DNA of 64,000 bases from JARRRD01 sp037381085 (GTDB taxonomy: Bacteria; Nitrospirota; Thermodesulfovibrionia; Thermodesulfovibrionales; UBA6898): positions 1 to 64,000 of the forward strand of contig JARRRD010000006.1 of assembly GCA_037381085.1 (NCBI GenBank). Reading direction: 5' to 3'. The notes under the pieces were generated by a model, which was not told where the DNA came from, did not search any database, and was given only the letters and a program-made list of their open reading frames with translations. The translations under genes and the position numbers were made by a program. Positions 51,299 through 60,653 of the stretch are shown in pieces. Numbering within the stretch: position 1 is the first letter of the stretch; each line of letters opens with the position of its first letter.

Positions 51299-51945
51299 AT
51301 GAGGGAGAAAAGAAGATATAAGAGATTCTTGATCGAAGGCATGAACGCCCAGTGCAGAATTTTTTTGTTGCTCTCAGTTTGAACAAGAGGCTGAACATGG
51401 GAGAGGAATATACCCTTAAAGTTGAGTCGGAGAGCGATACTCTTTCCTTAAAGGGTACCGTGATATGGGAAAAAATTGTCAGACCGACAAGAGATGTGCG
51501 GGGTAATAATTTTTCAATATATGAAGTTGGCATGAGCTTTGATGAGGTGCTGACTGGACAAGGGGCTGACCTTCTCAATTTTATGAGCGAAAATGTTTCC
51601 GACGGGGGGATCAAAGCAAGGATAAAAGGGCTCAGGGTGAAGATTATTGAGCCGGGAAAGTCCGTTATCCTGGATGACCGCAATAGCTATGATGTAAGAA
51701 TGATTGGTGTGGGCGGAATGCTCATAGAGAGCAGGGAGGAGCTGTGTATTGATGGCAGATCGGCGATGGAAATGAGTTTTCCGGAAGACATGAACCCCAT
51801 AAGATTCTTAGGCAGGATAGCCTATTGTATGGAAATACAGGGCAAGATACCGAAATGTTATGACGCAGGAGTTGAATTTATCGAGATGAACGAAAAGGAC
51901 AGGGCCCGGCTTAAAGAATTCATTGACATTCTCCAGACCATCTAA
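51299..51945 (+). pseudogene. Two-domain PilZ protein, 5' deletion plus frameshift
   Basis: From ATG 51299 the frame reads MREKRRYKRFLIEGMNAQCR then IFLLLSV and stops. The rest continues in another frame from about 51356: ALSLNKRLNMGEEYTLKVES, GTVIWEKIV, then a second domain with SYDVRMIGVGGMLIESREEL and YDAGVEFIEMNEKDRARLKE. The RxxxR start fits a PilZ c-di-GMP receptor, but roughly 15-20 residues that should hold the D/N-x-S-x-x-G motif of domain 1 are missing at a run of seven T. A TTGATA-N18-TATGAT promoter (51256-51285) precedes it. Confidence 0.7.
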
Positions 51946-52236
51946 CGCAGCGAATTGTTTAGCCTTCCCCTGTTCAAGAATAGAGCCCAAATACTACTTA
52001 ACCGCTTCTTGACCCAAGATAAGCAAGCATCCGCCGCAACCTTCCTTCCTGTAATGTTGCTTCCCAGCCACGGTAGAAATAGTGTATTTTTCTGGCAAAA
52101 TTCCACGGAGTAGTTCCTGTCGTCTTGACAGAAATGTATCGAAGGTTTTATCGTATCGCAAATAATTCAAAATGCGAACGCGGCCCAGCTGCTCCATATA
52201 AAGATATAAATAATATTCTCGCTGGGGGAGGTAGCT

Positions 52237-54870
52237 ATGAGACGTATCCTTGCATTGACGATTCTTTTCGTTCTTCTTTATTTCGTTCCAGCCGGTGCGT
52301 GCACCACCGTTGCCGTCACTGACAGCAGCGGGGATATAGCCTTCGTCGGGAAGAGCTATGACTGGGGGACCCAGGCCGCTATGGTAGTCTCCAACCGGGC
52401 CGGGATAACCAAAAGGGCGCTCGTTTTTCCGACAGAGGACACGACGGTGCCGACGACAGCATTATCGTGGACATCCCAAATCCCCAGCATCACCTTCAAC
52501 CAGTACGGAAGGGAAATTCCCACAGCCGGGATGAATCAATACGGCCTTGTGGTCGAGACGATGGAAATGGATCCCGGCTCAAAGTACCTCAGCGGGACTG
52601 TCTATAAACCCTCTGGTGCCACAGAGGTCATAAATGAGAACCAGTGGGTGCAGTATATCCTGGACATGTTCACATCCGTAGACAATTTTCTGGCCCCCGA
52701 GAACTATCCGCCGGCCTTTGCCATCATGCCCGACACCGTTCCCATCCATTTTCTGATATGCGACACTTTACAGTGCGTTGCCGTAGAAATAATAAATAAC
52801 GATCTTATTACAACTCAGGGTGCGGCCCTCGGTGTCAAACTTTCGAGTGGGGAATTCATTCCGGTAAACGCATTGACGAACGATTATTACGAATGCTCAG
52901 TACATGGGCTAAATGGAGACGACACGCTGGCCCTCGAAGACTATGAAGGATATGGAGGAACGCGTCCTATTCCTTTCGGTCCCCAGTACTGCGTGGTTCC
53001 CGCGGAAAATATATGCTCACAAGCGGGAGACTGCACTACGCTTAACATCAAGGCGTGTGATCAGGCCTGCCGTACTAGCGGGGCATGGTATAACTCCAAT
53101 TCAGTCGAGCGCTTCGTCCGGGCGGCGGCCGGGAGCAGGGCGCTGTCGGGGAATAATGCAACGGTAGATGATATGTTTCAACTTCTTAACAATGTTTTCT
53201 CTACCGACGGGACGACTGGAGGAAGCATGTGGCAGATAGTATATGAACCGAAAAAACTGATCATCCATTGGCGCACGGTTGCCGACGGCTGTAATCTGAC
53301 AAACGGATTCACCGGCGCGTATCGGTCTATCGGGTTCGGCGACTTTGACTTCGGAGACGGCAGGTGCACGACTCCCGATAATACGAAAGTGGTCAATATC
53401 GATCAGGCCCCTTCCTGCAGCGGTCCTCTTGCCCCGACTCCGCTTGAGCCGCAAGCTTGCGTCAGCCCGCTAGTCACCTGCAACCCTATTCCCTCACTTG
53501 CAAGTTGCAGTGTCTCGAACTGCACGATATCGGCCTACAGCCCGCAGGACAACCACAACCTGGTAGCGTTTGCGGCAGAAAATTCAGAAGTCAACATGGC
53601 TGGATTTGCCGGTATGATAAAGAACTTTCTCCAGGGAGTTACGGACGATCAGGCCAAGGCTATCATGTACAACATCTGGGGTGGGTATCCCGGCGTCTGG
53701 GGAGGGAGCTATCCGGTTGGTTTTACGACTTGCAGCGGCGATGTCAGCCCGGAAGGAATTGTAAACCTTTATCTCGCTAGTGCAAAAGGTCCGTATATCA
53801 CTCCGCAAATCAAACCTGACATGGAGGACGTTCCGCTGAACTACGATCGGAAAGGAAGTTGGGGTCCCTTTTCTTACGAAGTGTCCGGCGGGTTTTCTGG
53901 TCAGGAAGACACTAAATTGAACGCGCTGTATGTTACAAAAGACTCACCCACCGACATGTTGTCTATTGGAGGAGACATCCCGGAACTGAAGTCTACCGGC
54001 AATGTCACACTCACAGCAGACGTCAAGCCCTGTCCCACTTTGAAAGACCCAGTTCGTCTCTGTCCTGTGTCTGTCACGGGTACCGTCAAGGTACGTTTCC
54101 CGGTGAAGGATTTCACTGTGGATATGCTTGGAGCCAACGTCAGTTATGATGAGAGAAACCCCTTATGTTTCGATAAGGAAATAAAGTTAAGAAATGTCAC
54201 CTTCAGCCTCGGGGGTATTGCCTGTAGTGCGGATATAGATCTCGGGCCTTTAAAGATTCTTGGTGTCTCTGCAGATTTTCTCTGCAGTAGTATCTATGCG
54301 GCAGGCGGGCCTTTAATACAGGATATTATCAGCCATGCTCTTGAACATCTGGGACCCAAGGTGGCTAGCAGTAGTTTTCCCCAGTGCGGCGATACAACAG
54401 TCGCAGCACCCGCATCCCCTCCCACACTGACTGCAGGCTGGGGAGGTCTCGAAGGGCAATATGTGACCGCCCGAGCCGGCCATACGTATCTCCTCGACGG
54501 CATAGTGAATGCCGACCAGGAAAGCTTTTCCCATGAATTTGCGACCTTTTCCGAGGCTGTACCAGGCTATGAAACAACCTGTCTGAGCCAGGACGAAGGC
54601 GGAATAGGTCCCGGCTGGTTTGCGCCCTGCAAATATGTTGACATAGCGAGGATGAGGTCGAAGGAGGGAAGCAACGACATATCCACGGTCTGGACACCTG
54701 TTTCGGAAGGAGATACGGTGCTGTTGTTTGACGTCTCCCGTTGGGATGAGCAGACCGACGAGGTAGTCCCGGCAATCCTTCATGTCCATGTCCTTCCCCC
54801 GGGAGGTCCGACTTCCTGGCTGGGCTTGACGAAGGAGGGCCTGTCGACAAAATTGAAGGAGGTAAAATAA
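52237..54870 (+). CDS. Large secreted Ntn-type linear amide hydrolase (choloylglycine hydrolase family)
   Basis: 877 residues. The signal peptide ends PAGA before Cys22; cleavage there would expose CTTVAVT with an N-terminal Cys nucleophile, as in penicillin V acylases and bile-salt hydrolases. GKSYDWG (Asp conserved, usual Arg is Lys) and AGMNQYGLVVETMEMD match the fold's substrate-site blocks; IHWRTV may hold the late Arg. Residues after about 390 form a long Cys-rich extension with repeats of hydrolase-like text (CTISAYSPQDNHNLVAFAAE) and a beta-rich tail. Such enzymes cleave amides including acyl-homoserine lactones; the real substrate is unknown. Start ATG has GGGGGAGG upstream. Confidence 0.75.
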   Translation: MRRILALTILFVLLYFVPAGACTTVAVTDSSGDIAFVGKSYDWGTQAAMVVSNRAGITKRALVFPTEDTTVPTTALSWTSQIPSITFNQYGREIPTAGMNQYGLVVETMEMDPGSKYLSGTVYKPSGATEVINENQWVQYILDMFTSVDNFLAPENYPPAFAIMPDTVPIHFLICDTLQCVAVEIINNDLITTQGAALGVKLSSGEFIPVNALTNDYYECSVHGLNGDDTLALEDYEGYGGTRPIPFGPQYCVVPAENICSQAGDCTTLNIKACDQACRTSGAWYNSNSVERFVRAAAGSRALSGNNATVDDMFQLLNNVFSTDGTTGGSMWQIVYEPKKLIIHWRTVADGCNLTNGFTGAYRSIGFGDFDFGDGRCTTPDNTKVVNIDQAPSCSGPLAPTPLEPQACVSPLVTCNPIPSLASCSVSNCTISAYSPQDNHNLVAFAAENSEVNMAGFAGMIKNFLQGVTDDQAKAIMYNIWGGYPGVWGGSYPVGFTTCSGDVSPEGIVNLYLASAKGPYITPQIKPDMEDVPLNYDRKGSWGPFSYEVSGGFSGQEDTKLNALYVTKDSPTDMLSIGGDIPELKSTGNVTLTADVKPCPTLKDPVRLCPVSVTGTVKVRFPVKDFTVDMLGANVSYDERNPLCFDKEIKLRNVTFSLGGIACSADIDLGPLKILGVSADFLCSSIYAAGGPLIQDIISHALEHLGPKVASSSFPQCGDTTVAAPASPPTLTAGWGGLEGQYVTARAGHTYLLDGIVNADQESFSHEFATFSEAVPGYETTCLSQDEGGIGPGWFAPCKYVDIARMRSKEGSNDISTVWTPVSEGDTVLLFDVSRWDEQTDEVVPAILHVHVLPPGGPTSWLGLTKEGLSTKLKEVK

Positions 54871-54874
54871 CAAT

Positions 54875-55540
54875 ATGTCGAACCATTATACGGGGAATGA
54901 CAGATTCGGGTACCGGGCGGCGGCATGGCTGCTGGCCGTTCTTTTCTTTTCGGTTGTAAGCCTGCTCGGAACCGCCTCTGCCGAAGAGGGAAAATGGTCG
55001 GTGAGCCTTGCACCCAGCGTTGTTCCGTTCCTTTCGGGAGATGCGGGCAGCGGCAAAGGCGCACCCAAATATAGCGACGCCTTCGACACAGGCTACGGGA
55101 TTACTCTTGAAGTCGAAAAAGCTCTTTCCCCGCAAGCGGGAATCCACGGCGGAATCGGCTTCGAGCATCACAGCGGCAAGGATTATAAGGGCGTCTCATT
55201 CGACGACCTCGATATGGTGCCGGTCTATGTCGGCGGCACATACAGGTTTCCGGTGGGTCGGGCGGTCGGACTGTACCTCAATGCCGACGTCGGCGCTATG
55301 CACTTCTCGTCGGTGGACATCTCCTCAGACGGCCTCAGCGGCCGTTATTGGAACGCCTCATGGGTTTTTCTGTTCGATGCGGGAGCGGGACTGGAGTACC
55401 GCACCGGCAGTCCCTGGAGCGCTTCGCTTGAGACCGATTTTCGCTATCTCGGCAAACCGGATTCCATCCTAGGAACAGCTTCTGATGCAGGTTCCTCATG
55501 GACTCTCCCTATACGTTTTGCAGTGAGATATTCCTTTTAG
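54875..55540 (+). CDS. Outer-membrane beta-barrel protein
   Basis: 221 residues with a signal peptide (AAWLLAVLFFSVVSLLGTAS, cleavage near ASA-EE) and alternating amphipathic strands, ending in RFAVRYSF with a terminal Phe, the Omp assembly signal. Strand text such as YGITLEVEKALSPQAGIHGG, MVPVYVGGTYRF and VGLYLNADVGA fits an eight-strand OmpW/OprF-like barrel. The start lies 4 bp after the hydrolase stop, so the two are co-expressed. Confidence 0.8.
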   Translation: MSNHYTGNDRFGYRAAAWLLAVLFFSVVSLLGTASAEEGKWSVSLAPSVVPFLSGDAGSGKGAPKYSDAFDTGYGITLEVEKALSPQAGIHGGIGFEHHSGKDYKGVSFDDLDMVPVYVGGTYRFPVGRAVGLYLNADVGAMHFSSVDISSDGLSGRYWNASWVFLFDAGAGLEYRTGSPWSASLETDFRYLGKPDSILGTASDAGSSWTLPIRFAVRYSF

Positions 55541-56361
55541 GAAAATGCGCTGATTGGAGATGATGATAAAGAGAGAAGTCAGGTTACCGGTTCTATCTGC
55601 CTCATAGCCGGATTACTACAACTCAATGCTACTGCAGAGTTTCCAATCTCAAAGTGCAGAGAGATTACTTCAAGGCCATAAATATCGTGTTGCAAAAGAC
55701 CCAGCCAATAAGAGATTATAACCCTGAATGGGACCAAAAAGGGCTAATAAATAGCAAACTGTAACTAGCTAAAACTAAAAGAAAAAGCGGGCTTTGTTAC
55801 GTATAGCATGGTGAAGCCGATAGGCCGATGCTCATGCGATAACTATAGACGCATCTGTTCTTTCCCTTCAATGAGCTGTAGCCCGTTGATTCTCCCAAGA
55901 AGCCATCACCGTCCGCCCTATCGTAGGACTTCTGAGGATATCAGGGTAAAGGTATTTTCGATTCCATTGCGACGCACATACTTCGGGTCGAAGTCCTGCG
56001 GAGTTGCGTCGACCGATAACCGGGTTATCCGTCAAGGCACCGCCGAGTAGAGAGGCATCTGCACTCAGTTTCACAAAGGACATACTTCTAATTAGTTTTG
56101 TCGCCTCACAGCGTGGGTAGTACCGCCCAAAATAGCCGCCGATTGAGGTGAAGAGCGCATTCGTCGGAAAGAGGTTTAATGGGGCCGGTCCTACGTTCCT
56201 GTTGCAGGCAGTTTATGTGCTCTCTGCACGCCGCTGAATCGCACACTTGACTGCGAGAACCCAAGCATTCCATACTTAGTGCGTCTTTAGGGGAAAGCGC
56301 TGGGTCAATAATGTCATAAGAGAGCGTGCGGGAAGGTAGTTGAGGAGTATGGAGGGACTTC
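55541..56361. other. Long intergenic stretch before the GGDEF-EAL gene
   Basis: About 820 bases without a supported gene. It holds the repeat at 56108-56157. I looked for a GEMM-type c-di-GMP riboswitch ahead of the GGDEF-EAL gene and did not find its conserved core. Small open frames lack ribosome sites and family matches. Confidence 0.45.
56108..56157. repeat. Intergenic repeat upstream of the GGDEF-EAL gene
   Basis: Second copy of the block at 51180-51229, sharing CAGCGTG, then GCCC(A/G)AA and ATAGCCGCCG, with a few mismatches. It lies 205 bases before the start codon at 56362. Confidence 0.55.
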
Positions 56362-58062
56362 ATGCCGGACAGGGCAAGAAGCGACAAACCTGCATATAAG
56401 GATTTATTCAGGATAGCGTTTTATACGGTGATCCTTGCATGGATCATGCTCGGCGTCTATATCTTTTCCATGCGCGCGGGATTCCGCAAAGACATCTGGG
56501 AGTATTTCCTGTCACCGGCCCAGTCGGGCTTTGCCTTCGGGGCCTTGATACTTCTTCCCTCTTTTGTTCTGACACTACTGGGCTATCTCATCAATGAAAG
56601 GGCAAAACTTTTCAAAAAAGTTTTCGTTGCAGAAGAGGAATTACGGCAGCACACGGCCGAACTGGAAAGGGTCAATGAGCTTTTGACCCGGGAAAACGGT
56701 GAGCGTAAAAAAGCGGAGGAACTGCTCACCCGCCAAGCCTTTTACGATACACTGACAAATCTGCCCAACCGGTCACTCTTTATCGATCGCTTGCGCAGCT
56801 CGCTGGAGCGTAAGAAGCGATATCCGGCCCACTCATTTGCCGTTCTCTTTCTTGATCTGGATCGCTTCAAGGTCATCAACGATAGCCTCGGACATGTTAT
56901 TGGAGATCAGCTATTGATCATGCTGGCTCAACGGCTTAAGAAACACGTCCGGGCAATTGACACCATTGCTCGTTTCGGGGGTGACGAGTTTGCCGTCCTT
57001 ATAGAAGAAACAGAAGAAGTGTCCACCATAAACGATATTGCCGAGCGGTTTCACAACGAAATGAGATCGTCCTTTACGATATTCGGCCGGGAAATATTTA
57101 CTACCATGAGCATAGGCATAGTAATGAGCAATGTGGGCCATTACACAAGAACTGAGGAGCTTCTCCGGGACGCCGACACGGCCATGTACCATGCAAAAGA
57201 GCGTGGTAAGGCATGCCATGTGATCTTTGATTCCACAATGCATGCCAAAGCAAATGTTGCACTTTGGTTCGAAACAGAGTTGAGGAGAGCCGTGGAACAG
57301 AATGACTTTGTCGTGCACTATCAGCCCATCATGTCGATAGAAGAGAACAAAATTACCGGATTTGAAGCACTTCTTCGTTGGCAGCACGCAGAGCGTGGGC
57401 TCATCACTGCTTCGGAGTTTATCACGGTAGCTGAGGAAACCGGACTGATTCTCCCCCTCGGCGAGCGCGTCATTCGGGAAGCCTGCAGGCAGCTGAAGGC
57501 TTGGCAGGAACAATTCCCGTCTTGTCGCGACTTAACGGTGAGCGTTAATGTCTCCTCCAAGGTCTTTTCTCAGCCCAATTTCTTCGACATTATTAGGAAC
57601 ATCCTTGAAGAAACCGGCCTGGACGGAAGCTGCCTGCGACTTGAAATAGTTGAAAGAACGCTTATAGAAAACCCGGAGCCCGCTGCCGCAGCGATAATGA
57701 GGTTCAAAAGCGATTTAAACGTCCTGTTCGACATAGATGACTTCGGTACCGGATACTCGGCGTTGAACTACCTGCGTCACTTTCCCATAAGAGGGCTGAA
57801 GATCGACGGCTCCTTTATAAATGCCCTGACATTCGACAAAGATAATGCCACAATTGTAAAGACGGTCATAGCTCTGGGGCGGGAACTGGGATTGGATGTA
57901 ATTGCCGAGGGGATGGAGACAGTCGAACAACTCGATGTCTTCAGGGAAATGAAAGGTGAATACGCGCAGGGTTTTTATTTGTTCAGGCCTATGAACGGTG
58001 AGGCAGCAGGGGAGCTCATTTCTGCCGTGTCCGTTGTCCCCTGGAAGGTAAGAGTTAGATAA
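56362..58062 (+). CDS. Membrane GGDEF-EAL c-di-GMP turnover protein
   Basis: 566 residues. Two N-terminal transmembrane helices (FYTVILAWIMLGVYIFSM and FAFGALILLPSFVLTLLGYL) are followed by a coiled coil (EEELRQHTAELERVNELLTR). The GGDEF domain (about 130-290) has DTLTNLPNRSLF and RFGGDEFAVL, with an inhibitory-site RxxD (RAID) five residues ahead. The EAL domain (about 310-560) has FEALLRWQH, DDFGTGYSALNYL, KIDGSF and AEGMET, with the catalytic acids present. Both activities look intact. Start ATG is preceded by GGAGGG. Confidence 0.93.
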   Translation: MPDRARSDKPAYKDLFRIAFYTVILAWIMLGVYIFSMRAGFRKDIWEYFLSPAQSGFAFGALILLPSFVLTLLGYLINERAKLFKKVFVAEEELRQHTAELERVNELLTRENGERKKAEELLTRQAFYDTLTNLPNRSLFIDRLRSSLERKKRYPAHSFAVLFLDLDRFKVINDSLGHVIGDQLLIMLAQRLKKHVRAIDTIARFGGDEFAVLIEETEEVSTINDIAERFHNEMRSSFTIFGREIFTTMSIGIVMSNVGHYTRTEELLRDADTAMYHAKERGKACHVIFDSTMHAKANVALWFETELRRAVEQNDFVVHYQPIMSIEENKITGFEALLRWQHAERGLITASEFITVAEETGLILPLGERVIREACRQLKAWQEQFPSCRDLTVSVNVSSKVFSQPNFFDIIRNILEETGLDGSCLRLEIVERTLIENPEPAAAAIMRFKSDLNVLFDIDDFGTGYSALNYLRHFPIRGLKIDGSFINALTFDKDNATIVKTVIALGRELGLDVIAEGMETVEQLDVFREMKGEYAQGFYLFRPMNGEAAGELISAVSVVPWKVRVR

Positions 58063-58372
58063 GAGACTGAAAAACTTCATGCAGACATGTCTGCACTGGC
58101 GGATTTTCTTGCCCTGATTCCTTACAACATGTCCTGTGCATTTGCTTTCCGCAGCCCTTCCCGGCCCAACGATGAAACACTGGGTCTCCTTAGCGAGAAA
58201 AGATGCAGCCTCTGCATGGAAGACCGCGACGAAATAACGGCGGACCGGATTGTTAAGAATAGGGACAATGATTGGCCTCAATTTATACGAAGGGAACTAT
58301 CGGGACGGCGTTGAATTGCTTAACTTGTTTGAACTTTGCCGGGGATGCCGCCTGTGGCCGCGGCTCTGAGTC
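58063..58372. other. Gap between GGDEF-EAL and PilZ genes
   Basis: A 75-codon open frame at 58087-58314 (with CSLCMEDRDEITADRIVKNR) has no ribosome site and no family match, so I leave it uncalled. Nothing else stands out. Confidence 0.35.
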
Positions 58373-58672
58373 TTAATCCGTGAACTGTAGCCCGACCCTG
58401 AGGGAAATCTGATCAGATTTATCGAAACCGATCTTCTCCTCATGCTCTGCAACCCAAATTACAGTCGCCGACCGCGAAGAGGAGCTCATGAAATTTCTCA
58501 GTGTTATCTCCTGCCCGACACTGAGGCGGTGCTGCGACAGAATACACAGTCCTGCCTCGCTGACATTGATGAGGTCGGCCTCGAATATTTCATTCGAAAA
58601 AGGGTCGAAGCTGTATTCCACTTTATGGTCCGAGTACTCAAAACGTTCATTGCCTCTGAGGTCAAAGACCAT
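58373..58672 (-). CDS. Single-domain PilZ protein
   Basis: 99 residues. ERFEYSDHKVEYSFDP, FEADLINVSEAGLCILSQHR (N-x-S-x-x-G motif), LSVGQEITLRNFM, ATVIWVAEHEEKIGF and RVGLQFTD follow the PilZ fold. The expected RxxxR before the domain is represented by RGNER, so c-di-GMP binding is plausible but not certain. It is convergent with the GGDEF-EAL gene. Confidence 0.82.
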   Translation of the reverse strand: MVFDLRGNERFEYSDHKVEYSFDPFSNEIFEADLINVSEAGLCILSQHRLSVGQEITLRNFMSSSSRSATVIWVAEHEEKIGFDKSDQISLRVGLQFTD

Positions 58673-58911
58673 CTTTTAGCCTCCCTCCACAAAATCCATT
58701 TGTCGTCCTCACTCAAGATAACTTTACAATAAACCCAGAAAGATTTTCCATAGCAGCGATACCTGCCGACTTCCCATAGAGCCCCCTACCTCAGGTTGAA
58801 GCCGTGGGAACGGCTGACAACATGGCCACGCACTCAGGGAACGCACAGTTTCTGTCTCGGGCCGTAACGTGTCGGTGGCCGCCTTCCGGGTGCAGTTGCT
58901 GACAGGCATAT

Positions 58912-59544
58912 GTGAGGTTAATATATGGCATGGGGACAGAGATGGACATGGCGACGCTCCTCGGAAGTCCGCTCTTTTCGGAGGAGCTTGGCATCCGGAT
59001 AGAGAAGAATACCGATGCCGAGCTTTTTAAGTGGTTTCTCGCGAGCATCCTTTTCGGCGCGAGGATTTCAGAGACCATCGCACGCAATACTTACGGCTCC
59101 TTCAAGAAACGCGGCCTTCTTACCCCCGCCAGAATCATCAGCGCGGGATGGGATTATCTCGTCAATCCGGTGATGCGGGAGGGTGGTTATGTGCGGTACG
59201 ATGGAAAAACCTCATCGAAGATGCTCAAGATCTGCGGCAAGCTTATGCGTGAATATGGGGGTAGTCTGAAAAAATTGCACGGCGCGGCGAAAGACAGCGC
59301 GGACCTCGAGGCGCGGCTTCTCGATTTTTACGGTATCGGACCGGTGACCGTGAACATATTTCTGCGTGAGCTCAGGCCCTTTTGGGAGAAGGCAGACCCC
59401 GAGCCTTTGCCGGCAGTAAAGGAGACTGCGCGGAGACTGAAGGTGGACCTGGATTGCTGCGAAAGGAAGAGCCTCGACTTCGCGCGGCTCGAGGCAGGAC
59501 TGATACGAATGAGGAAGATTGCGCATCGACCTGCAGTGACATGA
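58912..59544 (+). CDS. Helix-hairpin-helix DNA glycosylase-like protein
   Basis: About 210 residues. The region LFKWFLASILFGARISETIA, then LLDFYGIGPVTVNIFLREL, resembles the HhH of endonuclease III relatives (LxGIGxxTAxxxL). The usual catalytic Asp region is poorly conserved (WEKADPEPLPAV), and no four-Cys iron-sulfur motif follows, though CC occurs near the end. Start GTG 58912 has AGG at a suitable distance; ATG 58930 is an alternative. Activity is uncertain. Confidence 0.6.
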   Translation: MRLIYGMGTEMDMATLLGSPLFSEELGIRIEKNTDAELFKWFLASILFGARISETIARNTYGSFKKRGLLTPARIISAGWDYLVNPVMREGGYVRYDGKTSSKMLKICGKLMREYGGSLKKLHGAAKDSADLEARLLDFYGIGPVTVNIFLRELRPFWEKADPEPLPAVKETARRLKVDLDCCERKSLDFARLEAGLIRMRKIAHRPAVT

Positions 59545-59646
59545 TTCATGTCGTCCTCCGCCTGTAGTCCCCGTGCGGACGACAAAGCGCAAGCCGGTAT
59601 AATAAAAAAGCGGGAGGGACGCCGAGAAGCGCTTTGGCCCTGTCGT

Positions 59647-59874
59647 CTATTTATTACCTGAACCTATTTTGTTGAGGCAATTTTGCAAAGCGGCGAGCAT
59701 GTCGTTCGATAATATCTGAATATTATCCATCCTCTGCATTGCCTTCAATAAAAGATCGTGCAGATCATCCTCCGTAACGGAAGAATCCATGAGTTCCAAT
59801 GTCCCCTTTACAGCCAATATATTTTCGTTGAACTGATGTGACATTTCATCGAGTTTATTACTTATCTCCGTCAT
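59647..59874 (-). CDS. Stand-alone DHp-like miniprotein (kinase dimerisation domain only)
   Basis: 75 residues from ATG 59874, with GGGAGGAGAGG directly upstream. The helix EMSHQFNENILAVKGTLELM closely follows the H-box of HisKA domains (SHxFNNxLAxIxGxLEL), and a second helix (LHDLLLKAMQRMDNIQILSN, DMLAALQNCL) would complete a four-helix DHp dimer. There is no ATPase domain and no PAS or receiver. It could be a phosphotransfer or dimerisation modulator of a histidine kinase such as the large hybrid kinase at 61089-63776. Confidence 0.65.
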   Translation of the reverse strand: MTEISNKLDEMSHQFNENILAVKGTLELMDSSVTEDDLHDLLLKAMQRMDNIQILSNDMLAALQNCLNKIGSGNK

Positions 59875-60653
59875 CCTCTCCTCCCTTTTTTATAAGGCTT
59901 AATCCTCATCAGCGATACACACTCCCATCGTACCTTTCACAATTACATGATACATAAAAGGGTGGGATTAAAGGAAGAAAAGAGATTCCGCACAGTTGAT
60001 CAATCCAGGCGGTCAGATCATGCAAGCCAAAAAAAGACTCCAGAAAGGTCATGGTTTCAATGCTTACTCGCATTCAGAGTTCTTGCGTGGAGCCTCACGC
60101 AGGATTCACTGCGTGAATCCATTCTTCGGCAGACTCCGACATGCAAGACTAATTGCCATACCTCATGGAGTCATTTACACAGGAAATTGCATAGTACATG
60201 CCAGAAGTCCGGTTTACCTGCCGCGATATTTTTTATACAGTCAATTCAGCCACTTAGAGACAAATGCTGGTTCAGCATAACAGCGGGGAAATTCTATAGG
60301 GGTGGCAAATAACCACTCTTGAGGGTGAAATCACCAATAACCATGACCGCGGCCCCGGCTCCCGGCTACTTCCGGGTCGCACCGTCATCTCCTCAAGGAA
60401 ACCCGCTGGAAAGATGAAGCCGACTAACCGCCCACGTACAAACGAAAAGTTCGCCCGGATAAGACGGGGACAGGCAGGCAGGAGGTTGACTGATTCAACA
60501 CCGTCGCGCACGTCCTTTACCTGCCGGGGGTGCCATTACGGAATCTGTCTCGATTTCATAATTCTTTCACAGCCTTTTCAAAACTTCTTCAAAATTCCCT
60601 GTTATCTTTTATTGATAATGTTAATGAACGATGTCCTTTTTAAGGAGAAAGCC
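59875..60653. other. Intergenic stretch with hairpins
   Basis: No supported gene in about 780 bases. At 60085-60120 two hairpins stand side by side: GCGTG/CACGC (60085-60089, 60096-60100) and GGATTCAC/GTGAATCC (60102-60109, 60113-60120). A small RNA or degraded element is possible. A purine-rich ribosome site for the gene at 60654 closes the stretch. Confidence 0.4.

Noticed and set aside
51994..52197. 67-codon minus-strand frame before the amide hydrolase
   Set aside because: No ribosome site, signal, or family pattern; it overlaps the likely promoter region of the hydrolase.
53101..55171. Minus-strand open frames opposite the hydrolase and barrel genes
   Set aside because: They are shadows of well-supported plus-strand genes with signal peptides and family motifs.
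55541..56361. GEMM c-di-GMP riboswitch upstream of the GGDEF-EAL gene
   Set aside because: The conserved riboswitch core and tetraloop-receptor pattern are not present by eye.
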